A stretch of DNA of 64,000 nt from Novipirellula aureliae (GCF_007860185.1 NZ_SJPY01000005.1:310001-374000), one strand, 5' to 3'; positions 1 through 8,675 are shown, counted from the stretch's first letter. The notes: generated by a model from the sequence alone, not told the origin. Numbers and translations are program-made.

Positions 1-52
1 CTGTGGCTTCCAGCCGCAGCAAAAACAACTGCGGCTGGAAGTCACAGTCACG
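1..52. repeat. Palindromic repeat family A, copy 1
   Basis: A stem-loop whose left arm TGTGGCTTCCAGCCGCAG pairs with the right arm CTGCGGCTGGAAGTCACAG across a short A-rich loop. The same arms recur at 912-969, 2703-2768, 5759-5823, 8604-8655, 10295-10358 and, split, at 11323-11474. It may be cut by the window edge. Function is unknown; it resembles REP-type intergenic elements. Confidence 0.85.
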
Positions 53-135
53 TTAAGATCCTAAATTGTTCCGAAACTTACGCTGCTGGCTGGGTTACAA
101 ATTCCAGGACTCGCGGAAACAAAATGTAGTTCTCT

Positions 136-709
136 TTATGAACGTGATGGCGTGTATCGATCTCGACGCGGCGCAGCAAACCCAACATCTGTCGGTAGCC
201 CTGACTCGCCGAATCGGCACCGACAGTTGGCTGAAATCGTCGTTCTGACGGACCTCTCTTTATTGGATCTTGCCTCTTCCACCGTGCGGATCGCTGGGAA
301 CAAGTCTCGTTCTTCCGTGGCCATGACGTTCAGAATCTCGCTACGCCAGCCAACAAAATAGTCTTGCAATTCACCAAGCTCGGCGTCTGCATCACCATGA
401 GTCCCGACCACGTCCGCGATTAATCTCGTTAGCGTGGGAAACGTGTTCTTCAAATATTCGTGATGTGTCTGTTCGATATGGTCGCACAACCCGCTCAGCG
501 AAGCATGAAGCCAATCATCAAGGGATGAGTCATCGATTTCTGCAATCGTCCGCTGTAACAACGAATGGGCACGCAACACTTCCACGCCGTTTTCCCAGCA
601 CGCTTGTTCGAGAGTTTTGTCACCATCGCAGCATCTCAAACACATCAGCCGTCTGCGGATGCTCGGCAACCCACACGCTAACACGTTTGGTGTAATTTGA
701 TTCAGACAT
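136..709 (-). pseudogene. RIC/YtfE/ScdA-type di-iron repair protein, frameshifted and truncated
   Basis: The gene starts at ATG 709 behind a good ribosome site (AAAGGAG, about 720-726). It begins with the family N-terminus (SVWVAEHPQTADVFE), then meets an in-frame TGA at 620-622. Homology resumes in another frame with CCDGDKTLEQAC, the remnant of the CCGG motif, as if about 10 bases were lost. A hemerythrin-like segment follows (DHIEQTHHEYL, then MATEERDLFPAIR). One expected metal-ligand His in that last motif reads NVM instead of HM. The second half of the hemerythrin domain is absent and the tail after AIR is unrelated. RIC proteins repair iron-sulfur clusters damaged by nitric oxide or oxidants in the cytoplasm, which fits the NnrS-like gene nearby. 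As written it cannot give a normal product. Confidence 0.75.
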
Positions 710-742
710 TTTCTTTTTCTCCTTTCGATTCAACGAGCTAGC

Positions 743-810
743 AACTCGTTTAACGCCAAGCCACTAGGCGACCGTGTTTTCAGGTCTACAACTCAATCGT
801 TAAACAAAGT
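743..810. repeat. Palindromic repeat family B, copy 1
   Basis: An element of about 68 bp that opens with AACTCGTTTAACGCCAAGCC, has a middle block reading GGCGACCGTGTTTT, and closes with TCGTTAAACAAAGT. The ends form a short inverted repeat (GTTTAACG/CGTTAAAC). Other copies lie at 4907-4984, 9799-9831 (part) and, in reverse orientation, inside 11323-11474. Confidence 0.8.
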
Positions 811-911
811 CATTCTCGACGACTCGCCTATTCTGCAGCTGTCTGTGTACAATAGGGGTTCAAGGTTTAGTTGACAAGGGCGAGTTGGTGTTGGAGTCTA
901 GTATTGTTCGT

Positions 912-969
912 GACTGTGGCTTCCAGCCGCAGTGTTAAGAAATCAACTGGGGCTGGAAGCCCCAGCCAC
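912..969. repeat. Palindromic repeat family A, copy 2
   Basis: The arms GACTGTGGCTTCCAGCCGCAG and GGGGCTGGAAGCCCCAGCC (second arm slightly diverged) flank a short loop. It ends 19 bp before the ATG at 989, so it would lie in the 5' leader of that gene. Confidence 0.8.
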
Positions 970-972
970 ACT

Positions 973-979
973 GAGGAGG
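973..979 (+). promoter_or_regulatory. Strong Shine-Dalgarno site for the gene at 989
   Basis: GAGGAGG lies 9 bp before the ATG at 989, directly after repeat A. It fixes the start of the small protein and shows that the repeat sits immediately upstream of the ribosome site. Confidence 0.75.
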
Positions 980-988
980 TAACAGGCG

Positions 989-1297
989 ATGAGCGAAACA
1001 TGGGTACAGCAGCAATGGCTGCAGCTTTGCGAACGACTCAAGTGCAGCGCGGAACATTGCGGCAGCGAAAAGTCGAAGCAGCAAGCTGACGAATTTTGCG
1101 GACAAGCACCGCCCGAGCGATACGCAGACGTACTGGCGCGTGTGCGGGATGCTGCGGTCTTAGCGATTTCGTGGCAGCAAACCAACCATCAAGAACCCCA
1201 AAACCAAGACGGTCACGACTCCGAACTCATTCAAGAGGCTGGCGAGGAATCGTTCCCCGCCAGCGACCCGCCATCCTGGAATTCTTCAGCGATTTGA
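989..1297 (+). CDS. Small SFPASDPP-tail protein (hypothetical, 102 aa)
   Basis: A 102-residue soluble protein with no signal peptide or membrane segment. It has three Cys in the first half (LCERLKCSAEHCGS) and one later (FCGQAPPERYADVLARVR). It ends with the tail EAGEESFPASDPPSW, which many small bacterial proteins, especially planctomycete ones, carry behind unrelated sequence. A very similar tail ends the protein at 55667-55930. The start is set by the GAGGAGG site. The DUF454 gene begins 8 bp after its stop, so the two are probably co-transcribed. The function is not known; the tail may be an interaction or localisation motif, but this is inference. Confidence 0.75.
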   Translation: MSETWVQQQWLQLCERLKCSAEHCGSEKSKQQADEFCGQAPPERYADVLARVRDAAVLAISWQQTNHQEPQNQDGHDSELIQEAGEESFPASDPPSWNSSAI

Positions 1298-1304
1298 AAC
1301 ACGA

Positions 1305-1727
1305 ATGAACGAGACAGACACTGCCGACGAATCGATAGCCACAGGAATACGCAAGGTTCTCTACGGGGCGTCTGCGGCAACATTCTTTGGACTGGGAATG
1401 GTTGGCATCGTTTTGCCAGGGATACCGACCACGCCATTCCTGCTATTGATGTGCTATTTCTTGATTCGAGTATCGCCGCGTTTGCATGCGAAAGCATTGG
1501 CATGGCCCGTCGTCGGCAAGCCGCTACGAGATTGGCAGGAAAAACAGGGTGTCCATCATCGCGTCAAGCGATTGGCGTACTCCATGGTTGTTCTGCTAGT
1601 GGGATACACGCTGATTTTTGGCGACCTGCACCTCAGCATCAAAGCCATTATTTTCGTCTTGGGACTGGTAGGTATCATCGTTGTCTTTCGCCTGCCAACA
1701 ATCCACCGAGAGCATGGCTGCGGCTAG
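1305..1727 (+). CDS. DUF454 (YbaN-like) inner-membrane protein
   Basis: The 140-residue product matches the DUF454/YbaN family in length and pattern. A first membrane hairpin (about 22-60) carries the family's GxVLPGIPTTPFLLL motif (GIVLPGIPTTPFLLL). A conserved loop follows (VVGKPLRDWQEKQGVHHRVKRLA), then two more hydrophobic segments (about 92-130). The family is of unknown function. It starts 8 bp after the upstream small protein and is likely in the same transcript. Its last codons (HGCG-stop) run into a half copy of repeat family A, so the repeat supplies the stop codon. Confidence 0.85.
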   Translation: MNETDTADESIATGIRKVLYGASAATFFGLGMVGIVLPGIPTTPFLLLMCYFLIRVSPRLHAKALAWPVVGKPLRDWQEKQGVHHRVKRLAYSMVVLLVGYTLIFGDLHLSIKAIIFVLGLVGIIVVFRLPTIHREHGCG

Positions 1728-1741
1728 CAGCCACAGCCACA
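1714..1741. repeat. Half copy of repeat family A
   Basis: GGCTGCGGCTAGCAGCCACAG followed by CCACAT resembles the right arm of family A with an altered centre. It overlaps the end of the DUF454 gene and provides its TAG stop. Confidence 0.55.
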
Positions 1742-1850
1742 TTGCAAAGTGGAAACAATGAATAGGAATGAGCACAGCGGCTTGAGTTTTGTTTTTTCAC
1801 CATCCCGATTCTATTTTGCAGTTTGCAGTTCTCATTTTAACTTTTTCAAT

Positions 1851-2228
1851 TCAGGCATCAGGTGGTTTTAGCCTTCCCAAGTGTTCCTTCAGCACGACGG
1901 CGTTATTGTGCTCTTCGTCCTTGGCTGCGTAAATCAGTAGAATCGATTGGTCGCCAGCCGTCCTTAGCAACTCGTAGGCTTCGTCTTTGTTTTCCGACAA
2001 CTCTCTGAGGAAACGCTTGCGGAACTCCGCCCATTTATCAGGATCGTGGTCGAACCATTCTCGCAACGCATTGCTTGGCGCGAGTTCCTTTGCCCATTGG
2101 TCCAACTTCAACGACTGCTTCTTTACCCCACGCGGCCAAAGTCGATCCACGAGCGCGCGGTAGTCGTTGTCCGACTTCGGGCAATCATATGCTCTGGCGA
2201 TTTCAATCGTTCGTTTTTTTTTACTCAT
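1851..2228 (-). CDS. DUF488 family protein (YeaO-like)
   Basis: The 125-residue product shows the DUF488/YeaO signature: VDRLWPRGVKK near residue 30, then LAPSNALREWFDHDPDKWAEFRKRF and ILLIYAAKDEEHNNAVVLKEHL near the C-terminus. Length is normal for the family. Its biochemical role is unknown. It is cytoplasmic, with no signal or membrane segment. It starts 5 bp after the stop of the ferritin-like gene on the same strand and is probably the last gene of a three-gene unit with that gene and the NnrS-like gene. Confidence 0.88.
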   Translation of the reverse strand: MSKKKRTIEIARAYDCPKSDNDYRALVDRLWPRGVKKQSLKLDQWAKELAPSNALREWFDHDPDKWAEFRKRFLRELSENKDEAYELLRTAGDQSILLIYAAKDEEHNNAVVLKEHLGRLKPPDA

Positions 2229-2233
2229 GTGTT

Positions 2234-2683
2234 TTAATCCATTCGTGTGAAGTTGGCTATTTGTCGATCTTTTGTTTCCTCCAAGTCACGCAGTCGTTTG
2301 GCCAACCCCAGGATAGAACCCGCCGCGCTGCAACCTTCAAGGCGGCGGAGCAGTTCGTCAAGCATGTGATCCGAGGTCAGCACGCATGCCAAAGCCTCTG
2401 AAAACGACGGAGTGCTTTCGCATCGACAATCTTTGGCATGAGTGAATTCTTCGCTGATGACCGGCCCGGATGTCAGGAAAGTCGCGTGCCCGGGATCGAG
2501 CTGCTCCAACTCGATGCGTATTACTTCCAACGAGTGATCCTCCAGTCCGACCAAGTGCTCAAGTAGGATCTGAGCCATTGTATCGGTCGTCTCGGTCGCC
2601 AGCCGGCGGTAGGTCGCAAACCGCTGCTCGTGGTACTGCTGCAGCAACTGTAGTATTTCATAGACCGTTCTTGGGTTTTTCAT
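2234..2683 (-). CDS. Ferritin-like helical protein, possibly metal-binding
   Basis: A 149-residue, mostly alpha-helical protein. The helix YHEQRFATYRRLATETTD followed by LLEHLVGLEDHSLEVIRIELEQL, and later DHMLDELLRRLEG, look like a four-helix ferritin/rubrerythrin-type bundle with Glu and His spaced along the helices. The match is by pattern rather than by a named family. A central loop HAKDCRCEST contains two Cys. Repeat A lies 20 bp upstream of the start, between it and the NnrS-like gene. In this setting (RIC, NnrS, flavoprotein) a di-iron or oxidative-stress role is plausible but not shown. Confidence 0.6.
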   Translation of the reverse strand: MKNPRTVYEILQLLQQYHEQRFATYRRLATETTDTMAQILLEHLVGLEDHSLEVIRIELEQLDPGHATFLTSGPVISEEFTHAKDCRCESTPSFSEALACVLTSDHMLDELLRRLEGCSAAGSILGLAKRLRDLEETKDRQIANFTRMD

Positions 2684-2697
2684 TTTTGTTTACCTCG

Positions 2698-4557
2698 TTA
2701 CTCGTGGCTGTGGATTCCAGCCGCAGTAGTCGAAAGAAACCAACTGCGGCTGGAAGCCACAGCCACAAGTTGCTCGTTGATCCACTGAACCAATTCCATC
2801 GGCTGCTGATTCTCACTTGCTGCAAAGCTGCCAATCGTCAACTCCGACGGAACACTGCGTGCCCGCACCAAATAGGCAGAGCCTCGCGATATCAATTTGT
2901 CTTCGATCGAGGGGGCGATGGCCAGCAGCGTTGCTAATGGTGTTCGCTCGGTCACTTGGTTTCCTACCAAATAAACCCGTCGAGGCCACATCTGTCTTAT
3001 CGCACTGATGGTGAATAAGAACAACGCCATCCACTCAAAAACCGCGGAGACAGGCAGCCATGCGTAGACGACCTGAGTTTGTAACGTGGCAACTTGGCTT
3101 GACACTCTCAGCAGATTTCCCGACGCGATCAGGATCAAAATCGGTGCGACGAGCTTCGGCATCAATAGCACGTTGTGTTCCAGTACTGGCAAAAGCCGCT
3201 GTCCGACTCCCAAAATTAAGGTTGTTATGAATCCGACCGTTAAGGCATGCCGTACTGCCCCCGTAAACGCATGCGACAGCGGTTGGCCCGAGACGGACAC
3301 ATACAGATCGCCGACGAATAACAGAATCAAACTCAACAGCAACCAAAAGAACGCTAGCGGCGGATAAAGGTCAAGGAGTCGATGCCCCTGCTCCAAACGA
3401 GGCGATCCTTTCCGCTTGCCAATCAAACCACGAAGCCCGGTCGCAAAACTGATAACACCAACCAACACGAAGGTCGAGCCGATCGGTTCAAGCATTGCCG
3501 AAGTGAAACTCGCAATGAACATCATTAGAACGCCAACATTATGAAACCAAAACGAGGCTTCGACAGCGCTAAGTCGAGGCTTGCCGAGTCGCAACAAACC
3601 AGGCAATAGCATTTGACCAAATCCGTAGATGGAATTCATTGCGAACCCGAACACCGCCAACTTAATGATCAGCAATCGCTCGATGGAGCCATAGCCAACC
3701 GGGCCGACATCCGCCGCTTTCAGCCGCAGATAGAAGGTCACTGTGGCCCAGAGGGTCAGCCAAAACCCGGACATGAAGACAGCTCGTGCCCAAGTCGCCT
3801 GCCATTTCTGACCTACAACTTGCCACTGGACCAACCACAAAGACGCCGACAGGATCATCAGTGCGCCCGCACTGACGATTCCCAATATCGCCAGCCGCTG
3901 TGGTGCAATTGACCAAGCGAATCCGCCAGCGAAACTGAGCAAGGCAATCGATAAACCAGTTCGACAAATCCGCTGGCGTCGCCGGGTCGCGGCAGCTTCT
4001 TTCAAGACCGTTCGCAACGACACACCGACGATGAACAGTCCAAGGAACCCCCATAATTGGGCCTCGCCGTGAGCGATAACATGGGCTACACTGACTTGCT
4101 CAAACGACTTTTGCAAGCCGATCGACGCCAATAAATGAGCGCCCCATCCGGCACCGAGTGTCAGCGTGATTAGGAGCGATGCGAGTAGATAGCTGCGATG
4201 AATCCGTTCTGAGGGCGCTCGGTCACGGTCCACCGGCACACCGGCACAATTCGATATTTCTTCTAAGAGTTGATCGACATCGACGCCGTGTTCCGCGGCG
4301 AAACGACTAAGTGGTTGGAAATGCCCAAACGGGCCGGGTGCGCCATTGATTCCCGCGCGGTCATCCGGCTCGCCGTACTTGCGAAAAATAACACGACAAG
4401 CGGGGTACAACGCCACCACATGCCGGACCGTCATCCTCGGCTCGATCGCAGGACGCTGGTACGACCGCTCCGGCGAATCGTGCGACTTGTATCGCTCATT
4501 CAACTCGGCCGGATCAAGATCTGATCGCGTTGACCTTTCTGATATCGTGCCCATCAT
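2698..4557 (-). CDS. NnrS-like polytopic membrane protein with N-terminal DUF1858/ScdA_N-like domain
   Basis: A 619-residue protein. Residues about 38-105 (RMTVRHVVALYPACRVIFRKYG) resemble the ScdA_N/DUF1858 domain found in RIC proteins. About twelve hydrophobic segments follow (125-520), including HVIAHGEAQLWGFLGLFIVG and RHALTVGFITTLILGVGQRLLP, whose conserved His suggest haem or metal binding as in NnrS proteins. Residues about 535-595 form a second cytoplasmic domain. NnrS proteins are linked to nitric-oxide and low-oxygen metabolism. Two oddities stand out. The first 30 residues (LDPAELNERYKSHDS) copy the start of the nearby AceE (LDPAELNDWYESLDS). The last 22 residues are translated from repeat A at 2703-2768. 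A palindrome AATCAATTTGATT lies just upstream of the start. Confidence 0.75.
   Translation of the reverse strand: MMGTISERSTRSDLDPAELNERYKSHDSPERSYQRPAIEPRMTVRHVVALYPACRVIFRKYGEPDDRAGINGAPGPFGHFQPLSRFAAEHGVDVDQLLEEISNCAGVPVDRDRAPSERIHRSYLLASLLITLTLGAGWGAHLLASIGLQKSFEQVSVAHVIAHGEAQLWGFLGLFIVGVSLRTVLKEAAATRRRQRICRTGLSIALLSFAGGFAWSIAPQRLAILGIVSAGALMILSASLWLVQWQVVGQKWQATWARAVFMSGFWLTLWATVTFYLRLKAADVGPVGYGSIERLLIIKLAVFGFAMNSIYGFGQMLLPGLLRLGKPRLSAVEASFWFHNVGVLMMFIASFTSAMLEPIGSTFVLVGVISFATGLRGLIGKRKGSPRLEQGHRLLDLYPPLAFFWLLLSLILLFVGDLYVSVSGQPLSHAFTGAVRHALTVGFITTLILGVGQRLLPVLEHNVLLMPKLVAPILILIASGNLLRVSSQVATLQTQVVYAWLPVSAVFEWMALFLFTISAIRQMWPRRVYLVGNQVTERTPLATLLAIAPSIEDKLISRGSAYLVRARSVPSELTIGSFAASENQQPMELVQWINEQLVAVASSRSWFLSTTAAGIHSHE
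2703..2768. repeat. Palindromic repeat family A, copy 3
   Basis: The arms TGGCTGTGGATTCCAGCCGC and GCGGCTGGAAGCCACAGCCA face each other around a 20 bp loop. It overlaps the 3' end of the NnrS-like gene, which it encodes in part, and lies 20 bp upstream of the ferritin-like gene. Confidence 0.85.
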
Positions 4558-4570
4558 CCCACTCCTTCAT

Positions 4571-4998
4571 TTTTTAATCAATTTGATTTAGCTCGAAGAT
4601 CCCGCCAAGCGTATTCAAGTCGACGCCCCTTAGGTCTGCGTTGCACGCGATACTCGATGGTCTGCTAAACCGCTGAGTATCTTCTGATTGCGGACTTGGG
4701 AATCCGAACTAACCGACAAGTGACATGTCGTTGTAACGTTCTTGGTGTCGGTTGCGAGTTCCAGCGCGATTCCAGGATTTCCTGGCGTTTGGATACGACG
4801 TTGCCCGTATCGAGGAGCGGAGTCTTGGTAACCAGTGGTGCGCTGTCCCCCGACCTCGTTGTCACACATACGTCTGTTTGCAAATTCATGTTTGGTTCCT
4901 TGTCATAACTCGTTTAACGCCAAGCCGATAGGCGATCGCGTTTTGCGGCATCCGCCTACGCCTGCGGCTCATCGTTAAACAAAGCAGGGGCATCGTTC
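4571..4998. other. Intergenic stretch with a possible small ORF
   Basis: No confident gene. On the minus strand an ATG at 4889 has a reasonable ribosome site (AAGGAACC at 4894-4901) and opens a 74-codon frame (MNLQTDVCVTTRSGDSAPLV) to 4665. The N-terminus is weakly like the leader of small heat-shock proteins, but the rest shows no alpha-crystallin motif, so this could be a decayed gene. Repeat B copy 2 fills 4907-4984. Confidence 0.3.
4907..4984. repeat. Palindromic repeat family B, copy 2
   Basis: It begins AACTCGTTTAACGCC, continues AAGCCGATAGGCGATCGCG and ends ATCGTTAAACAAAGC. It is the longest intact copy (about 78 bp) and lies directly after the 3' end of the flavoprotein gene at 4999. 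Confidence 0.85.
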
Positions 4999-5712
4999 TC
5001 AATAACCCGAAAACTCTTCGCTACGGATGTTGTCCTCGTTGACCTTCATGCCGACGAGTAACTGACGCATCGCCTTGACCATGCTTGGCGGGCCCGATAA
5101 ATAATAAATGGGGCGGTCTCGATCCGACACATACTTTTTCACCATCTCGGCATCAATGCGGCCGCGCTCTCCTCGCCAATCATCGGGCGCCGAGTCGGAG
5201 GCGACCGCGACATACCGGAATTTTTGGTTATCCTTGGTCAATTGTTCAAAGTCGTCCACAAACGGCAACTCGTCTGGCGTACTGCTCGAGTGCAGCAACG
5301 TGATTTGATGGGTCGTTTTATCGTGGGTGGCCTGAGCGATCATGCTGCGCACCGGAGTCACTCCGATACCCCCGATCATGAAAACCGCCGGAGTGGATTC
5401 CGTTTTGTGCAGGGTGAAATCACCGTACGCTCCGTCCATCTTGATTTCCGTGCCGAGCGGCAATTCGCGTAACACTCGTTTGAAAGCCGAGTCACGCATC
5501 CGCGTCGCAATGACGAGGTCCGGTTCGTAGGGTGCATCGACGAGCGAGAAACAACGAGTATTGCCTTCGTCATCCGTCTCAGGTGGATCAAGAAGCGTGA
5601 AGTCAGCAAACTGGCCCGCACGGAAATCAAATCCTTCCGGTTTGGAAAAATGGAACGCCATTGTATCTTTAGCGATGACGTGTTTTTTGATTAGTTGTAT
5701 GTTCGTCAACAT
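4999..5712 (-). CDS. Ferredoxin-NADP reductase-type FAD/NAD(P)-binding oxidoreductase
   Basis: The 237-residue protein has the ferredoxin-reductase layout. An FAD-binding beta barrel (about 1-100) carries RCFSLVDAP in place of the usual RxYS motif. An NAD(P)-binding Rossmann domain follows, with GGIGVTPVRSM (about 113-123), LLHSSSTPDELPF, the YYLSGPPSMVKAM motif and a terminal EEFSGY. There is no iron-sulfur domain and no signal peptide, so it is a cytoplasmic two-domain electron-transfer flavoprotein. It could reduce a ferredoxin or a haem/di-iron partner. Repeat A copy 4 lies 46 bp upstream of its start and repeat B copy 2 follows its stop. It is probably a single-gene unit. Confidence 0.88.
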   Translation of the reverse strand: MLTNIQLIKKHVIAKDTMAFHFSKPEGFDFRAGQFADFTLLDPPETDDEGNTRCFSLVDAPYEPDLVIATRMRDSAFKRVLRELPLGTEIKMDGAYGDFTLHKTESTPAVFMIGGIGVTPVRSMIAQATHDKTTHQITLLHSSSTPDELPFVDDFEQLTKDNQKFRYVAVASDSAPDDWRGERGRIDAEMVKKYVSDRDRPIYYLSGPPSMVKAMRQLLVGMKVNEDNIRSEEFSGY

Positions 5713-5758
5713 CGTCTAGCCTCGTGTTGGGTGGTTGGTTTGCTAGTGTTCTCAAAAC

Positions 5759-5823
5759 GTGACTGTGGCTTCTAGCCGCCGTCATCTTATTCATAGCAAC
5801 TGTGGCTGGAAGCCACAGCTACG
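5759..5823. repeat. Palindromic repeat family A, copy 4
   Basis: The arms GACTGTGGCTTCTAGCCGCC and CTGTGGCTGGAAGCCACAG flank a 22 bp loop between the starts or ends of the flavoprotein gene and aceE. It lies upstream of the flavoprotein start and 8 bp from the aceE stop. Confidence 0.85.
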
Positions 5824-5831
5824 TACTCTTC

Positions 5832-8519
5832 CTATGCTGTCGCTGGGTCCATACTTTGCGGATCAATGTTTAGTATGTCCATCGCGCTGGAAAGTTTTGC
5901 TGGCTCAAAATCAGACGACTTGGAAAGCGCTCGCAGGGCTGCATAAGCGATATGCTCTGCATCCACCTCGAAGTGTCGCCGCAGCGCTTCCCGAGTGTCA
6001 CTGCGTCCGAAACCATCGGTCCCGAGCGTCATGTACTGGCCCGGCACCCATTGGCGGATTTGATCAGGCACCAGTTTGATGTAGTCGGTCACCGCAATAA
6101 TTGGGCCATTCATTCCATCAAGCATCTCTTCGAGATAGCTTTGGCGTTTTGGCCGATCCGGGTGCAGAGCATTGTCGCGATCGACCGCCAAAGCATCACG
6201 GCGCAGACGGCAATAGCTGGTCACACTCCACACATCACTTTCGATGCCGAATTTTTCTGCCAGGATCTCCTGAGCCCGAAGTGTCTCGGGTAATAACGAA
6301 CCGCTACCAAACAACTGGGGTCGTACAGCACCGGTTGCTTGGATCGGTGAACGACTTGGCAATCGATACATCCCTTTGAGAATCCCCACTTCCGCTCCGT
6401 CAGGCATCGCGGGCATCGAATAAACTTCGTTGTATCCTGTCAAATAATAAAAGATCGCTTCGTTGTCGACAAACATCCGCTGCAAGCCATCCTGGATGAT
6501 CACTGCCAACTCGTATCCGTACGCAGGATCGTAGGACTGGAGCGTCGGTATCGTTGTTGCTACCAGCGGACTGTGTCCATCGCAGTGTTGCAATCCTTCG
6601 CCAACCAAGGTCGTACGACCAGATGTCGCTCCAACGAGAAAGCCTTTGGCACGCGAATCTGCGGCAGCCCAAATGAAGTCACCAATGCGTTGAAATCCAA
6701 ACATCGAATAGTATAAATAGAAAGGGATCATCGGCGTTTTCAAATGTGCATAGCTCGTCCCGGCGGCAATGAAGCTTGCAATCGATCCTGCTTCCGTGAT
6801 CCCCTCTTCCAAAATTTGTCCATCGCGAGCTTCGCGATAGAACATCATTTGTCCCGCATCGACGGGGGCGTACAACTGCCCCCGACTGGAATAGATTCCA
6901 TGACTTGCGAAGAGGGAATTGAGGCCAAACGTACGCGCCTCATCAGGAATAATGGGCACAACGTACTTGCCAATTCGCTTATCCTGTAGAAGCTGTGCCA
7001 GAATCCTAGCCAAGATCATCGTCGTTGCCGCAGCTCGGGTTCCTGTACCATTGAGGTGTTTACTGAACTCGTCAAGACTGGGAATCGAAATCGATAGTGG
7101 CGTTGTGTTGCGAGCAGGTAGGAAACCACCCAGCTTGCTCCTTCTCACCATCATGTAGTCGATCTCCTCGCATTGTGCATCCGGTTTGCAAAACGCTGCT
7201 CGTTCCAATTCTTCTTGACTCAGCGGGATCTCAAATCGCTCTCCAAATGCTTGTAATTGCTCCGCTTTCAATTCATGCTGCTGGTGTGCGACATTGCTTG
7301 CCTCACCAGCCGTCCCTAAACCGTAACCTTTGACGGTTTTCGCCAGCACAACCGAGGGTCCTCCCGTATACTCCGTGGCGGCTTTGTAGGCAGCGTAGAC
7401 CTTCTTGGAATCATGACCACCACGTCTCAGTCGCCGAAGTTGGTCGTCGGATAGATGCGACACCATTGCTTTTAGTTCAGGTGAAGTGCCAAAGAAATGA
7501 TCGCGAATGTACCGACCTGATTCCGCCTTATACTTTTGATATTCACCATCGACAGCTTCGTCCATCCGCTTGGCCAGCAAGCCGTCACGGTCGGCCGCCA
7601 ACAACTCGTCCCATTCGCTGCCCCAAATCGCTTTAATCACGTTCCATCCCGTACCAGCGAACACACCCTCGAGTTCTTGGATGATCTTTCCGTTACCACG
7701 CACAGGCCCGTCGAGTCGTTGAAGGTTACAGTTTACGACAAACGTAAGATTGTCAAGCTGCTCTCGGGCGGCAACTGACAATGCGCCCAATGATTCCGGT
7801 TCATCGCTCTCACCGTCTCCCATGAAGCACCACACCCGCGATTGTGAGGCGTCGAGGATGCCACGGTGGGTTAGATACTTCAAGAATCGAGCTTGGTAGA
7901 TCGCCATCAATGGTCCCAGCCCCATCGAAACGGTCGGAAACTGCCAGAAGTTAGGCATCAACCATGGGTGCGGATACGATGACAAACCAGTTTCTCGCGG
8001 CGTTTCGCGGCGAAAACGGTCAAGCTCCGATTCGCTCAAACGTCCTTCCAGGAACGCGCGTGCATAGATGCCCGGCGACGAATGGCCTTGGAAATAGACG
8101 AAGTCGCCAAAGTGGTCTTCCGTCGGGGCTCGAAAGAAGTGATTGAATCCCACCTCGATGAGAGTAGCCGAGGATGCGTACGACGCTAAGTGTCCACCAA
8201 TACCGTGGAAGTAACGATTTGCCCGCACGACCATCGCCATCGCGTTCCAGCGGATCAAATTACGAACCCGTTTTTCGAGCTGAAGATTCCCTGGATAGAC
8301 GGACTGCTGATCAGCCGGAATCGTGTTGAGATACGGCGTCGTTATCAGGCTAGGTATTTCTGTGCCATAGCTCTTTGCCCGCGACTGCAACGCGGAAAGA
8401 AGTTCTGGAATACAAATAGAATCATAACGTGCTGCAACACTATCGAGCGACTCATACCAATCATTCAGCTCGGCAGGGTCGAGGCGCGTCTCGGTGGGTA
8501 GATCATACGCAATACTCAT
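5832..8519 (-). CDS. aceE: Pyruvate dehydrogenase E1 component, homodimeric type
   Basis: The 895-residue product matches the homodimeric AceE family (about 890 residues). It decarboxylates pyruvate with thiamine diphosphate and passes the acetyl group to the E2 lipoyl domain. Visible marks are the N-terminal LDPAELNDWYESLDS, HGIGGHLASYAS and YFQGHSSPGIYARAFLEGRL. The ThDP motif opens with GDGESDEPESLGALSVAARE and closes with NCN (about 250-285). Later come KTVKGYGLGTAGE and ATSGRTTLVGEGLQHCDGHS. No aceF or lpd gene is beside it, so E2/E3 must be elsewhere. A second, broken copy of this gene's central part lies at 14940-16019. Its start at 8519 is 85 bp from repeat A copy 5. Confidence 0.96.
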   Translation of the reverse strand: MSIAYDLPTETRLDPAELNDWYESLDSVAARYDSICIPELLSALQSRAKSYGTEIPSLITTPYLNTIPADQQSVYPGNLQLEKRVRNLIRWNAMAMVVRANRYFHGIGGHLASYASSATLIEVGFNHFFRAPTEDHFGDFVYFQGHSSPGIYARAFLEGRLSESELDRFRRETPRETGLSSYPHPWLMPNFWQFPTVSMGLGPLMAIYQARFLKYLTHRGILDASQSRVWCFMGDGESDEPESLGALSVAAREQLDNLTFVVNCNLQRLDGPVRGNGKIIQELEGVFAGTGWNVIKAIWGSEWDELLAADRDGLLAKRMDEAVDGEYQKYKAESGRYIRDHFFGTSPELKAMVSHLSDDQLRRLRRGGHDSKKVYAAYKAATEYTGGPSVVLAKTVKGYGLGTAGEASNVAHQQHELKAEQLQAFGERFEIPLSQEELERAAFCKPDAQCEEIDYMMVRRSKLGGFLPARNTTPLSISIPSLDEFSKHLNGTGTRAAATTMILARILAQLLQDKRIGKYVVPIIPDEARTFGLNSLFASHGIYSSRGQLYAPVDAGQMMFYREARDGQILEEGITEAGSIASFIAAGTSYAHLKTPMIPFYLYYSMFGFQRIGDFIWAAADSRAKGFLVGATSGRTTLVGEGLQHCDGHSPLVATTIPTLQSYDPAYGYELAVIIQDGLQRMFVDNEAIFYYLTGYNEVYSMPAMPDGAEVGILKGMYRLPSRSPIQATGAVRPQLFGSGSLLPETLRAQEILAEKFGIESDVWSVTSYCRLRRDALAVDRDNALHPDRPKRQSYLEEMLDGMNGPIIAVTDYIKLVPDQIRQWVPGQYMTLGTDGFGRSDTREALRRHFEVDAEHIAYAALRALSKSSDFEPAKLSSAMDILNIDPQSMDPATA

Positions 8520-8603
8520 GGTTGACTCCTTCCGTTGTCAAGGAAATGGGCTACACTTGCATCCTACACCCTTATGTGCATGTTTCAAGAGCGGACAGCT
8601 CGG

Positions 8604-8655
8604 TGTGACTGTGGCTTCCAGCCGCGGCACTGTGGCTGGAAGCTACAGTCACGTT
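8604..8655. repeat. Palindromic repeat family A, copy 5
   Basis: A compact copy with arms GACTGTGGCTTCCAGCCGCG and CTGTGGCTGGAAGCTACAGTC around a minimal loop. It lies between the divergent genes aceE and the aldo/keto reductase, about 21 bp upstream of the latter's ATG. Confidence 0.85.
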
Positions 8656-8675
8656 ACGAAAAACAAGGAAATTTC

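Noticed and set aside
4573-4587. FNR-type operator (AATCAATTTGATT) before the NnrS-like gene
   Set aside because: The half-sites are in the reverse order and spacing of an FNR box, and the palindrome is AT-rich and short, so it may be chance. Mentioned only in the gene entry.
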